Positions 52,374 to 60,506 of a stretch of DNA of 64,000 bases are shown in pieces (within the stretch, counting starts at the first letter, position 1; each line of letters opens with the position of its first letter). Location: positions 558,001 through 622,000 of the forward strand of contig NZ_BMYM01000001.1 in assembly GCF_014652275.1 (NCBI RefSeq), read 5' to 3'. The DNA comes from Parahalioglobus pacificus. GTDB taxonomy: Bacteria > Pseudomonadota > Gammaproteobacteria > Pseudomonadales > Halieaceae. The translations under genes and the position numbers were made by a program. Below the pieces are notes generated by a model. The model was not told where the DNA came from and did no database searches. It saw nothing but the letters and a program-made list of their open reading frames with translations.

Positions 52374-52979
52374 ATGGAAGTGACGGCCGCCGATAAAATC
52401 AAGGATCGATTCTCAACCGTTCAAATCACGATTGTCAGTATCTTCCTCGGCCTGGCTATGGAGGATCTGTTCAGCAGGTTCTCGTCTATCGAGAGCCCTA
52501 GCTTTTTTGCCTATGTAATACTGGCGCTAGTTTCGCTGCTCGTTATCAATCTATGGGTTTCCTACTCCAGCATGGCGGTTTGTATCCGCCTTGTGCCCAA
52601 ACCCATGGACGCGTTTATGGTGTTTGGCTCGATCATGGGTCTGTACATTCTAAATTTCATGATCACCCGGCCTGCTTACGAGTTCTTTTACGTGCACGGA
52701 GTCTTCAATCTCGGCGCCGCACTTGCGACTTTCTACAACGTTCACAGGGGGTTGTCCGACGACACAATCGATTACGATCCGGCCCTATTTAGGCCTGTTT
52801 ATGCGCTGAATGTGGCAATTTTCATACTCAGTATGGCTGTTGGCTTAGTGCTGCATCTTCATCTTGTCGGTCAAGTACAAGAGGCACTGTTGGCTAGCAT
52901 GGTTCTCATATGCCCTCCTGCGTGGTTATGGGTTTTCTGGGTTAACTTTAAGCAGGCGTTTCCTGTCTTTGCTCAATAG
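52374..52979 (+). CDS. Hypothetical six-helix membrane protein
   Basis: A 201-residue inner-membrane protein with hydrophobic segments about 16-32, 43-62, 79-97, 104-122, 143-163 and 170-190, in a family I do not recognise. GGAG lies about 9 nt before the ATG; a start twelve codons earlier is possible but lacks such a site. Histidines cluster in the last helices (LVLHLHLVG). No conserved neighbours. It may belong to the same accessory stretch as its flanking genes, and no function can be given. Confidence 0.65.
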   Translation: MEVTAADKIKDRFSTVQITIVSIFLGLAMEDLFSRFSSIESPSFFAYVILALVSLLVINLWVSYSSMAVCIRLVPKPMDAFMVFGSIMGLYILNFMITRPAYEFFYVHGVFNLGAALATFYNVHRGLSDDTIDYDPALFRPVYALNVAIFILSMAVGLVLHLHLVGQVQEALLASMVLICPPAWLWVFWVNFKQAFPVFAQ

Positions 52980-53092
52980 AAAATGTGCCCAGCATCAAGC
53001 TAGCGGGCTCTGCCGGTATAAACTTGCCCTTCGCGAAAAGCCGAACCTCGGTCTACGCTTATCCGAGTTAAGGATAATCTAGGGGTCTACAG

Positions 53093-53611
53093 GTGAGCTG
53101 GGACGCAATCGGTGCCGTGGGCGAGATTCTGGGCGCTCTCGCAGTGTTCATATCGCTAATCTATCTCGCGGTTCAGATCCGCCAGAACACACGATCGGTT
53201 AGCACGGCTGCAACACAGTCAGTACTCGAGAACTTGAATGCAGCCTTACAGATTGGCGCAGGCTCCAAGGCAAACGCCCGCGTGATAATTCTGGGAATGA
53301 ATGATTTCGATGCGCTGGATCGGGATGAGCAGATGCAATTCACCCTTTGGCTATCCAGCTTTCTCCGGACCTTGGAACTCGCGCACATTCACTACGAAAG
53401 GAAATTGATCGACGAAGATGTGTGGGCAGGTTTCGAGGCCCAGTTCGCCGCTATCTTACAGTCGGATTCCGCGCAGCGGATATGGCAGGAGCGCCGAACC
53501 ATGTTTGGAAAGCGCTTCAGAACATTTATCGAAGATCTACCCACCAACCCCGGCGTGCCAACGCACAGTGACTCCAGCCAGAAACTGTTTGGCCTGCGTC
53601 AGGAGCCCTAG
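53093..53611 (+). CDS. Hypothetical membrane-anchored helical protein
   Basis: A 172-residue protein starting at a GTG with AGGGG 8 nt upstream. One N-terminal membrane helix (about 5-26: AIGAVGEILGALAVFISLIYLAVQIRQN) is followed by a mostly helical cytosolic part with FTLWLSSFLRTLELAHIHYERKLIDEDVW. This layout recurs in many bacterial orphan proteins of unknown role. A rich-in-polar tail (PGVPTHSDSSQKLF) ends the protein. No enzyme motif is visible. It lies next to the convergent P450 gene and ends the hypothetical-gene stretch. Confidence 0.68.
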   Translation: MSWDAIGAVGEILGALAVFISLIYLAVQIRQNTRSVSTAATQSVLENLNAALQIGAGSKANARVIILGMNDFDALDRDEQMQFTLWLSSFLRTLELAHIHYERKLIDEDVWAGFEAQFAAILQSDSAQRIWQERRTMFGKRFRTFIEDLPTNPGVPTHSDSSQKLFGLRQEP

Positions 53612-53642
53612 AAGGGAATCCGCATAGCTGACACTCTTGATT

Positions 53643-53667
53643 ACGCAACGTCCTGACGCTGCGTTTT
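53643..53667. terminator. Hairpin between convergent genes
   Basis: ACGCA pairs with TGCGT across a 12-base loop and is followed by TTT. It lies between the membrane-anchored protein gene and the convergent P450 gene and may serve the plus-strand transcript. Confidence 0.35.
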
Positions 53668-53693
53668 CGCCTGCGTTCCCGGGCGTCGCCGTA

Positions 53694-55052
53694 TTACAGC
53701 TTCTCTAACACCAAGGGCAGGTCATCCATCGGCTTGGCGAAGGGGAAGTTCTGGATCTTGCTGGGGAACTGTCCCTCTTTCGCGAAACGGATGCGGTAGG
53801 TCGAGAGCAGCTGCGCCAGGGTGCATTTAAACAGCATGTCGGCGAAGTGCAGGCCAATGCATTTGTGAGCGCCGCCACCGAAGGGGGCCCACAGGAAGGG
53901 GTGCTGCTTGTGCTCCTCCCTGGCAAAACGATCCGGATCGAAGACGTGAGGGTTGGTCCAGTACTCGGCCATGCGATGGGTGTACAGCGGCGACACCTGG
54001 ATCATTGTGTGTGGCTCCAATTCGAAATCGCCGAGCTGCACGGGCTTTACGGTGCGCCGCATGAGCATGGGAACTGGCGGATTCATGCGCAACACCTCTT
54101 TGAATGCGTGATCCAGATTGGGCACGTTCTTGCCCAGATCGTCATACTCCAGCTCCGCGCGGCCCAGGCTTGCGGTTTCCTCGCGCAGCCGCTCTTGCCA
54201 CGCCTGATCGTTCGCCAGGTAATAGGCTGCCATGGTTAGCGCGCTTGTGGTTGTATCGTGCGCCGCCAGGAGCAAGAAGATCAAGTGCTCACCCACGACT
54301 TTCTCGGAGAAGTAATCACCGTCTTCGGTGGTCTCATTGGCGAAGAAAGTGGCCATGTCCTTACCGTCTTTGCCGCGCCGCTCCGGCGTCAAATTGAAGA
54401 AGAACTCCTCAAGTTTGCGCCGTCCGTTCATGGCCTTGTGATAGGTCAGGCCCGGCCAGTCGCGGCGGATCAGTGCCACCGTCCCTTCATTCATATCCAG
54501 GAATGCCTGATTGAGGGCGTCCGTTTCCGGGCCATCCAGGTCCATACCCAAAAATACTTTGGCGCCCACATCCAGCAGCAGGGTTTTTACATTGGGATAA
54601 AACGTAAAGTCGCCAGGTGTATTCCAGCTCGCTAGCTGCTGACTGATGATGGGCTGCATCAGGTCGACATAGGTCCGCATGGCGTCGATCTTGAAAGCAG
54701 TTTGCATGATGCGCCGGTGGAACTTGTGCTCCTGGAAGTCGCGCATCAGCAGGCCGCCGGCAAAGAAGTCCCCCAGCGGTGCGTCATAGCCCATGCGCGC
54801 CGAGAATTCCTGTTTTGAATCCAGCATCAGCTGCTGAATAAACTCCGGTCCCAGCGCCACCACCATGCGCTGAAAGGTGAGGCTGGACTTAAAGACAGGG
54901 CCATACTGTCGGTAGGCCTGGTCCAAGCTATCGAAAGGCGCGGTGATGAAGCCGAAGGTGTTGCCCAGTAAGGGCAGTCCGTAACTGCCGGGGATGTGTG
55001 ACAGGTCGCGGTTATCTTTGTGCTGGACGTATTCAGGGGCTGCAGCTTCCAT
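53694..55052 (-). CDS. Cytochrome P450
   Basis: A 452-residue soluble P450. The heme-ligand loop FGGGAHKCIG places the cysteine at residue 398, the ExxR motif is in KEVLRM, and the I-helix oxygen motif reads LAAHDTTTSAL. The PERF-like block is FDPDRF. The N-terminal PGSYGLPLLGNTFGF proline-rich hinge and overall pattern resemble the CYP120/CYP26/CYP51-like group that oxidises isoprenoids or sterols. No membrane anchor, so soluble redox partners are needed; none is adjacent. A palindromic site lies 23 bp before the ATG and may control it. Confidence 0.92.
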   Translation of the reverse strand: MEAAAPEYVQHKDNRDLSHIPGSYGLPLLGNTFGFITAPFDSLDQAYRQYGPVFKSSLTFQRMVVALGPEFIQQLMLDSKQEFSARMGYDAPLGDFFAGGLLMRDFQEHKFHRRIMQTAFKIDAMRTYVDLMQPIISQQLASWNTPGDFTFYPNVKTLLLDVGAKVFLGMDLDGPETDALNQAFLDMNEGTVALIRRDWPGLTYHKAMNGRRKLEEFFFNLTPERRGKDGKDMATFFANETTEDGDYFSEKVVGEHLIFLLLAAHDTTTSALTMAAYYLANDQAWQERLREETASLGRAELEYDDLGKNVPNLDHAFKEVLRMNPPVPMLMRRTVKPVQLGDFELEPHTMIQVSPLYTHRMAEYWTNPHVFDPDRFAREEHKQHPFLWAPFGGGAHKCIGLHFADMLFKCTLAQLLSTYRIRFAKEGQFPSKIQNFPFAKPMDDLPLVLEKL

Positions 55053-55371
55053 AGTTACCTCGGCAAAGCTATAGACTAATAGGCATTAGTTTGGAGTATA
55101 ACCAAGGTACGAAACCCTGACCACATCGGTTCAATACCGGCCAGTGAGGGCCAGTAGTGGTGAATATCGACACACGTCTGCTTAGCTGCGCTGATGCGGC
55201 TAGAAACAGGTGAAGATAACGATAAGTGAAGGTGTTGGACTGGCCAGTATTGCTCGTCGAAGTAAGGCCGCTGACACTTCAGAATCAATCCGCTTGGGTA
55301 GCTGTTGGCGTACTGGATTTAGCGCAATCCGCTGGCTAAGCTGCCGCTCTTCCACTATCCGGACGCCCCCT
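55053..55371. other. Intergenic region between divergent P450 and hydrolase genes
   Basis: A 319-bp gap without a convincing gene. It contains an ACTAAT-AGGC-ATTAGT inverted repeat near the P450 side (55075-55090) and a 10-bp palindrome ACTGGCCAGT at 55239-55248. A frame on the plus strand runs through its right part into the hydrolase but gives no initiation signal or protein-like sequence. It probably holds two divergent promoters; none is obvious by consensus. Confidence 0.5.
55075..55090. promoter_or_regulatory. Operator-like inverted repeat upstream of the P450 gene
   Basis: ACTAAT and ATTAGT are perfect 6-base arms around AGGC, 23 to 38 bp before the P450 ATG. The size and position suit a TetR/MarR-type repressor site. 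No regulator gene is adjacent. Confidence 0.45.
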
Positions 55372-56232
55372 ATGCTTCGACCTATATCTTTCGCCTTTCT
55401 CATGGCCCTGTGCACCGCGGTCACCGGGCTACGCGCTGAAACTGCTATGCCGGTGAGTTTCTCTGAGGTGACAGACCTTGCGGTGACTGAGGATTACCAA
55501 ACAGTGCGCTATGGCGATGCACCTAGTCAGTTTGCTGAACTGTGGTTACCCGATCACGTGCCCGCACCGGGCATTGTGCTGGTGCACGGTGGTTGCTGGC
55601 TGAGTCAGTACGGTGTAGACCATATTCGTCCGCTGGCATCTGCGCTGGCGCAGCAGGGTTATGTTGTCTGGGCTCCTGAATACCGCCGTGTTGGGGAGCC
55701 CGGTGGTGGTTGGCCCGGCACCTTTCACGACATTGCTGTTGCAATTGAGGCATTCCCGGAAGCGGCAGCAGCGGCACTGGATGCTGATCGTATAGCGTAT
55801 GCCGGCCACTCTGCCGGTGGCCATCTGGCGCTTTGGGCCGCAGCGAGGCAGCCCGGTAGCGACAGCTCACCGGCCCCGTCGAGTGTAGTGGCGCCCAAGG
55901 CTGTGCTGGGTTTTGCCGCGATTACAGATCTGGAGAGCTACGCGCGCGGCGATAACAGTTGCCAGCAGGTGGTAGTCGACCTTATGGAGGGACTGCCCGA
56001 GGATCAGCCGGCGCGTTATAGCGACGTGTCACCGGCACGCCTCACGTATCCGGCGCCACCTGTGCTGATCCAGGGCGAGGCAGACCCCATTGTGCCGGCC
56101 GCGCAGGCTGCGGCTATCGTGGGTGCCAAACGCGTGAGCATCCCTGACGCTGGACACTTTGATGTTATTCATCCTGATACGGCAGCCTTCGCCGTGCTCC
56201 TGAATGCCATAGGCGAGGCGCTAGCCCCATGA
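55372..56232 (+). CDS. Exported alpha/beta hydrolase, candidate kynurenine formamidase
   Basis: A 286-residue alpha/beta hydrolase with a signal peptide (about 1-22, MLRPISFAFLMALCTAVTGLRA, start chosen for this). The oxyanion loop HGGCW is at 72-76, the nucleophile elbow GHSAGGH holds Ser147, and Asp (GEADPIVP) and His (DAGHFDVIHP) follow. HGGxW plus GHSAGxH is the pattern of arylformamidases that hydrolyse N-formylkynurenine. Its stop overlaps the kynureninase ATG (ATGA), supporting this role. The exported location conflicts with a cytosolic pathway, so another ester or amide substrate is possible. Confidence 0.8.
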   Translation: MLRPISFAFLMALCTAVTGLRAETAMPVSFSEVTDLAVTEDYQTVRYGDAPSQFAELWLPDHVPAPGIVLVHGGCWLSQYGVDHIRPLASALAQQGYVVWAPEYRRVGEPGGGWPGTFHDIAVAIEAFPEAAAAALDADRIAYAGHSAGGHLALWAAARQPGSDSSPAPSSVVAPKAVLGFAAITDLESYARGDNSCQQVVVDLMEGLPEDQPARYSDVSPARLTYPAPPVLIQGEADPIVPAAQAAAIVGAKRVSIPDAGHFDVIHPDTAAFAVLLNAIGEALAP

Positions 56233-57464
56233 GTACAAACAGTCTTGAAGCGCTGGATTCAGCCGATGCATTGGCACCGTTGCGAGCACAGTTTGATCTG
56301 CCGGCGGGCGTGACTTACCTCGATGGAAACTCACTCGGGGCATTACCGCGAGCCGTGCGTGAGGCGTTAAATCAGACGGTCGACACGGAGTGGGGCAGTG
56401 ACCTGATCGCCAGCTGGAACAAACACCGATGGATCGATTTACCGGTGACCGTTGGCGAGGCCATAGCGCCGTTAGTGGGTGCCGCACCCGGGCAGTTGGT
56501 CTGTTGTGACAGTATTTCCGTCAATCTCTTTAAGCTCCTCGCAACGGCGCTGGCACTCAGGCCCGGGCGTCGTGTAATCCTGTCGCAGGGTGATAACTTT
56601 CCCACCGACCTGTACATGGCGCAGGGTCTGGAAAGCCTGTTGGGGCAGCAGCGCTGTGAGCTGAGAACGGCCTCCAGTGACGGCTTGCTAGAGGCGCTGG
56701 ATTCAGACGTGGCTGTGATGATGCTGACCGAGGTGAACTTCCGCACCGGGGAGAAGCACGATATGCGTGCGCTTACGCAAGCCGCGCACGATGCAGGTGC
56801 ACTGGTACTGTGGGACTTGGCACACAGCGCCGGTGCGATGCCGGTTGCACTGGATGCCTGCAATGTCGATATGGCGGTTGGCTGCGGCTACAAGTTTTTC
56901 AATGGCGGACCGGGTGCGCCCGCCTTCCTGTATTTGGCCAAGCGTCATCAGAACGCAGTGCAGCAACCGCTCACGGGCTGGATGGGGCATCGTAACGGTT
57001 TTGAGTTCTCCCCGCAGTACACGCCGGGTGTCGGTGTCAGCCAATACTTGGGCGGTACCCCGGGAGTATTGGGTATGCGTGCGCTGCAGGCGGCGCTGTC
57101 GCTGTTTGAATCGGTGTCGATGTCGGCCGTGCGCGACAAGTCATTGGCTCTCACCGAGACATTTATGGCACGGGTGGCGGAACAGCCATCCCTGGTAGCC
57201 TTCAAATGCCTGACGCCCGTAAGCCCCGAGCAAAGAGGCTCGCAAGTTTCCCTGGCGCACCCCGAGGCCTTCGCCATCTCGCAGGCCCTGATTGATCGGG
57301 GCATCATCGTCGACTTCCGCGCACCCGACATAGTCCGCTTCGGTTTTGCGCCCCTGTACAATCGCTTTGCGGACGTGGCGAAAGCCGTTAGCGTATTGGA
57401 AGACGTGATGGAGTCGCGCCACTATGAAGATCCCAAGTATCAGGTGCGCGCCAAGGTGACGTGA
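56229..57464 (+). CDS. kynU: Kynureninase
   Basis: A 411-residue PLP enzyme cleaving kynurenine to anthranilate and alanine. TYLDGNSLGALPRAV, SWNKHRWIDLP, DSISVNLFKLLATAL, DNFPTDLYMAQGL, LTEVNFRTGE, WDLAHSAGAMPVAL and GCGYKFFNGGPGAPAFLY with the PLP-binding Lys222 are all kynureninase-type, and the length is normal. It is translationally coupled to the preceding hydrolase and followed after 10 bp by a small ABM-like gene, so a tryptophan-degradation operon is likely. No tryptophan dioxygenase is in the window. Confidence 0.95.
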   Translation: MSTNSLEALDSADALAPLRAQFDLPAGVTYLDGNSLGALPRAVREALNQTVDTEWGSDLIASWNKHRWIDLPVTVGEAIAPLVGAAPGQLVCCDSISVNLFKLLATALALRPGRRVILSQGDNFPTDLYMAQGLESLLGQQRCELRTASSDGLLEALDSDVAVMMLTEVNFRTGEKHDMRALTQAAHDAGALVLWDLAHSAGAMPVALDACNVDMAVGCGYKFFNGGPGAPAFLYLAKRHQNAVQQPLTGWMGHRNGFEFSPQYTPGVGVSQYLGGTPGVLGMRALQAALSLFESVSMSAVRDKSLALTETFMARVAEQPSLVAFKCLTPVSPEQRGSQVSLAHPEAFAISQALIDRGIIVDFRAPDIVRFGFAPLYNRFADVAKAVSVLEDVMESRHYEDPKYQVRAKVT

Positions 57465-57474
57465 GGGCAGGGGT

Positions 57475-57795
57475 ATGCATTACATTTTTGAGGTGCGAAT
57501 CAGGCCAGACACCGACTACACAGCAGAGGACTACGCCGAAGCCTGGGAGCGAGCCAGTGCCTATATCCAATCGGCGGCGGGTGCGCAGGGCACACGGCTG
57601 CACCGGAAAATTGGCGATCCCAGCGTCCTACTGGCCATAGCCACATGGGAATCAAAAGCAGCCCGTGATGCGATGGAGGCCAAGCTGCCCGATGCCGTAG
57701 CCGACATTATTGCGGAGCAAACCCCTCACGTTGATATTCATTTTTTGGGTGAGTTTGAATCACCCGAGTGGGAGGTGTTGCCGCCCACGGCATAA
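57475..57795 (+). CDS. ABM-like (dimeric alpha-beta barrel) small protein
   Basis: A 106-residue protein with the ferredoxin-like fold of antibiotic biosynthesis monooxygenases: HYIFEVRIRPDTDYTAEDYAEAWERAS, RLHRKIGDPSVLLAIATWESKAARDAMEAKL and PHVDIHFLGEF. Such proteins act as cofactor-free monooxygenases or simply as dimeric binders, often in aromatic degradation. GGCAGGGGT precedes the ATG. It lies 10 bp after kynU on the same strand and may act on kynurenine-derived aromatics, which is inference. Confidence 0.78.
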   Translation: MHYIFEVRIRPDTDYTAEDYAEAWERASAYIQSAAGAQGTRLHRKIGDPSVLLAIATWESKAARDAMEAKLPDAVADIIAEQTPHVDIHFLGEFESPEWEVLPPTA

Positions 57796-57877
57796 GCAGG
57801 GGGTTTGTTAAGCCCGTGTAAAGTTGGCCCGCTTGGCCTACACTCAATTCGCGTTCGGTCGCCGCCAGGAGGGCACA

Positions 57878-58927
57878 ATGACAGCGCAAATGCAGGAAGC
57901 AACACCCAGACGAGCCGCCACGGTCTCCCTGGACGAACAGCGGGTCAAACGCATCGTTGCGGGCATCCGCGCCGAAGACCAAAGGCTGCGCGCCAAATAC
58001 CCCATCCTTCAGCGTCAGAACGCCATCGGCCTGTCCATATTGCTGTTTTCGCTGGCAGGCATGATCGCCAGCGGACTGGCCTGGTACCTCGGTTATCTCT
58101 CGGCTTGGATAAGCATCCCTCTCTCTGCACTGTTTGCATCGCTGTCCCATGAGTTGGAGCACGACCTGATACACCGGCTGTATTTCCGCAAGCAGCCGCT
58201 GGTTCAGAACATCATGATGTTCGTGGTGTGGGTGATGCGCCCCAATACCATCAACCCCTGGTACCGTCGCGATATCCACTTTTTGCACCACAAGGTCTCG
58301 GGTAACCCGGAAGACCTGGAAGAGCGTCTGGTGGGGAATGGCATCAGGAACCCCATCCTGCGACTCGTTGTCATGGCCGATTCCTTCATGGGCATCCTGC
58401 TACGCGTGCGCGTATTCCAGCGTGAGACGCCGAGATTTGGTTTGGTTGAAATTGTGAATGCCTCGTTTCCGGTCTCAACGATGTACTACGTGTGCTGGTA
58501 CGTGTTCCTTGGCTACCACGCCGTTATGGGTGGCACCGCGCTGCTGGGTGTATCGCTGTCGCTGCCCGCATGGACGGCCGAGGTGATGTCTGTGCTCAAC
58601 CTTCTTGTTGTCGTTGTTATAGCGCCAAACGTGCTGCGCGCCTTCTGCCTGAACGTGATTACCTCCTACATGCACTACTACGGTGGTGTGTCTGGTTTGA
58701 TGCAGCAGACGCAGATCCTGCGCCCCTGGTTCCTGTGGCCACTGCAGCTGTTCTGTTTCAACTTCGGGTCCACTCATGCGATTCACCATTTCGTGGTGAA
58801 CCAGCCGTTTTATCTGCGACAGATGGTAGCGGGTGCGGCACACCGGGTGATGCGTGAAAACGGCGTGCGTTACAATGACCTTTCCACTTTTGTGAGCGGC
58901 AACCGATACCAGGCGATTCGGCACTAG
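57878..58927 (+). CDS. Membrane fatty acid desaturase-like protein
   Basis: A 349-residue di-iron membrane protein. Histidine clusters: HELEHDLIH (91, 95, 99), HFLHH (134-138) and STHAIHHFVV late in the sequence, with membrane segments about 50-90, 105-120 and 205-260. This is the acyl-desaturase / hydroxylase superfamily, but the first box HExEH and the close spacing are like those of alkane-hydroxylase and sterol-type members, so hydroxylation of a hydrophobic substrate is possible. AGGAGGG lies before the ATG. The SDR gene follows after 28 bp and could oxidise the product. Confidence 0.87.
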   Translation: MTAQMQEATPRRAATVSLDEQRVKRIVAGIRAEDQRLRAKYPILQRQNAIGLSILLFSLAGMIASGLAWYLGYLSAWISIPLSALFASLSHELEHDLIHRLYFRKQPLVQNIMMFVVWVMRPNTINPWYRRDIHFLHHKVSGNPEDLEERLVGNGIRNPILRLVVMADSFMGILLRVRVFQRETPRFGLVEIVNASFPVSTMYYVCWYVFLGYHAVMGGTALLGVSLSLPAWTAEVMSVLNLLVVVVIAPNVLRAFCLNVITSYMHYYGGVSGLMQQTQILRPWFLWPLQLFCFNFGSTHAIHHFVVNQPFYLRQMVAGAAHRVMRENGVRYNDLSTFVSGNRYQAIRH

Positions 58928-58955
58928 CGCGCTCACGCAGCGATAGGAAGCCACT

Positions 58956-59720
58956 ATGAATCCTCTGGGTAAGGTCGCCATTGTCACCGGTGCCAGTTCC
59001 GGCGTGGGCGCAGAAACTGCCGTCCAACTCGCAGAGCTCGGTGCCAGCGTTGTTATCAATTACGCCAATACACTGGCCGGCGCGGAGGAGACGCTTCGTC
59101 GAGTAGAGGCTGCCGGTGCCAAGGGTGTGATTTGCCAGGCCGATGTCAGTGATGAGGCTCAGTGTCGTCATTTGGTAGAGACGGCGGTGGCCGAGTTTGG
59201 CGGCGTCGACATTCTGGTGAACAACGCGGGCACCACCACCTATGTGCCCCATAAAGAACTCAACAATCTCAGCGACGAAATCTGGGAGCGCACCCTGGGC
59301 ACCAACCTGATGGGGCCGTTCTATATGACGCGGGCGGTGGTGCCCGAGCTGATCAAACGTGGGGGCGGGGAGGTTGTAATGACCTCCAGTGTTGCCGGAC
59401 TCACCAGTAATGGAAGTTCCATGGCCTACTGTTGCTCCAAGGCGGCTCTCAACAGTATGACCCGCAATCTTGCCAAAGCACTGGGCGAGCACAACATTCG
59501 GGTGAATGCGATTTGCCCGGGTCTGATCGACGGACGCTGGGCGGCCGAAGGGTGGGGCGAGGCCTGGGAAGATATCAAGGTGTTGGTTGAAGGCCAGACC
59601 CCATTGAGCGTCATTGCTACCCCCGCCGATGTCGCGCAGAGTCTGCTGTCTGTGATTACCGGCACCGATGTGATGACCGGTCAGATCATCACGCTGGATG
59701 GTGGCTTTACCATAAATTGA
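58956..59720 (+). CDS. SDR family oxidoreductase
   Basis: A 254-residue short-chain dehydrogenase: TGASSGVG cofactor loop at about 11-18, NYANT after the second strand, NNAG, TSSVAG with the catalytic Ser and YCCSK with the Tyr/Lys pair, closing in MTGQIITLDGGFTIN. It follows a desaturase-like gene and overlaps the truC start by one base, so desaturase-SDR-truC appear cotranscribed. An alcohol-to-ketone or ketone-to-alcohol step on the desaturase product is a reasonable inference. Confidence 0.9.
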   Translation: MNPLGKVAIVTGASSGVGAETAVQLAELGASVVINYANTLAGAEETLRRVEAAGAKGVICQADVSDEAQCRHLVETAVAEFGGVDILVNNAGTTTYVPHKELNNLSDEIWERTLGTNLMGPFYMTRAVVPELIKRGGGEVVMTSSVAGLTSNGSSMAYCCSKAALNSMTRNLAKALGEHNIRVNAICPGLIDGRWAAEGWGEAWEDIKVLVEGQTPLSVIATPADVAQSLLSVITGTDVMTGQIITLDGGFTIN

Positions 59721-60487
59721 TGCAAGCTGTGCACGCAGACGATAAAGACGTAGCGCTTGAAGTTATCTATCGCGACGATCGACTTATCGCGATCAATAAG
59801 CCGTCAGGGCTGTTGGTGCATCGCAGCAATATTGATCGGCATGAAACGCGCTTCGCGTTGCAGTTGTTGCGTGACCAGATAGGCCAGCGGGTGTATCCCG
59901 TGCACCGGCTGGATAAACCCACTTCCGGCGTGCTGCTATTTGGTCTGGATTCCGAGGCCGGCGCATCACTGTCCGGCCAGTTCGAGCGACGCGAGGTGCG
60001 CAAGACCTATCTGGCGGTGGTGCGTGGCTATTGCCCCGAGGGTGGGGAGGTTAATCATGGCCTTCGGGATAAGGCGGACGGTTATGCGAGCGCGACGCGG
60101 GAGCAGCTCGCTAGAGAGGCCATTACCCGCTTTCAACGCCTTGGGACGGTTGAGCTGCCCTACGCGGTGGATCGCTATCCCAGCAGTCGTTACTCCCTGG
60201 TGCAACTGCATCCCCTAACGGGCAGGAAGCACCAACTCAGACGGCATATGAAGCATATTGGCCACCCCATCATTGGCGATGCAAAGCACGGTAAAGGGGT
60301 ACACAACCGCTTCTTTAAACTGCGCTACGGTTGCGACCGCCTCTTGCTGGCCTGTACGGGCATGGTCGTAACGCATCCTGACACCGGCAACCCCGTTGTT
60401 CTTGACGCACGACCCGGAGAGGACTTTGAGCGGTTGGTTCGGCAACTGGGCTGGGCTGATGCTTTAAACACAGCCGTATCCCGCTGA
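59720..60487 (+). CDS. truC: tRNA pseudouridine synthase TruC-like
   Basis: A 255-residue RluA-family pseudouridine synthase. The catalytic Asp65 is in VHRLDKPTSGVLLFG. Other blocks are EVIYRDDRLIAINKPSGLLVHRS, RKTYLAVVRGY, LVQLHPLTGRKHQLRRHMKHIGHPIIGDAKHGKG and RLLLAC. The absence of an S4 domain and the HPLTGRKHQLRRHM version of the motif match TruC, which modifies U65 of some tRNAs. The ATG shares one base with the SDR stop (TGATG). Confidence 0.9.
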   Translation: MQAVHADDKDVALEVIYRDDRLIAINKPSGLLVHRSNIDRHETRFALQLLRDQIGQRVYPVHRLDKPTSGVLLFGLDSEAGASLSGQFERREVRKTYLAVVRGYCPEGGEVNHGLRDKADGYASATREQLAREAITRFQRLGTVELPYAVDRYPSSRYSLVQLHPLTGRKHQLRRHMKHIGHPIIGDAKHGKGVHNRFFKLRYGCDRLLLACTGMVVTHPDTGNPVVLDARPGEDFERLVRQLGWADALNTAVSR

Positions 60488-60506
60488 TACAGCCTATGAA
60501 AGAAAC

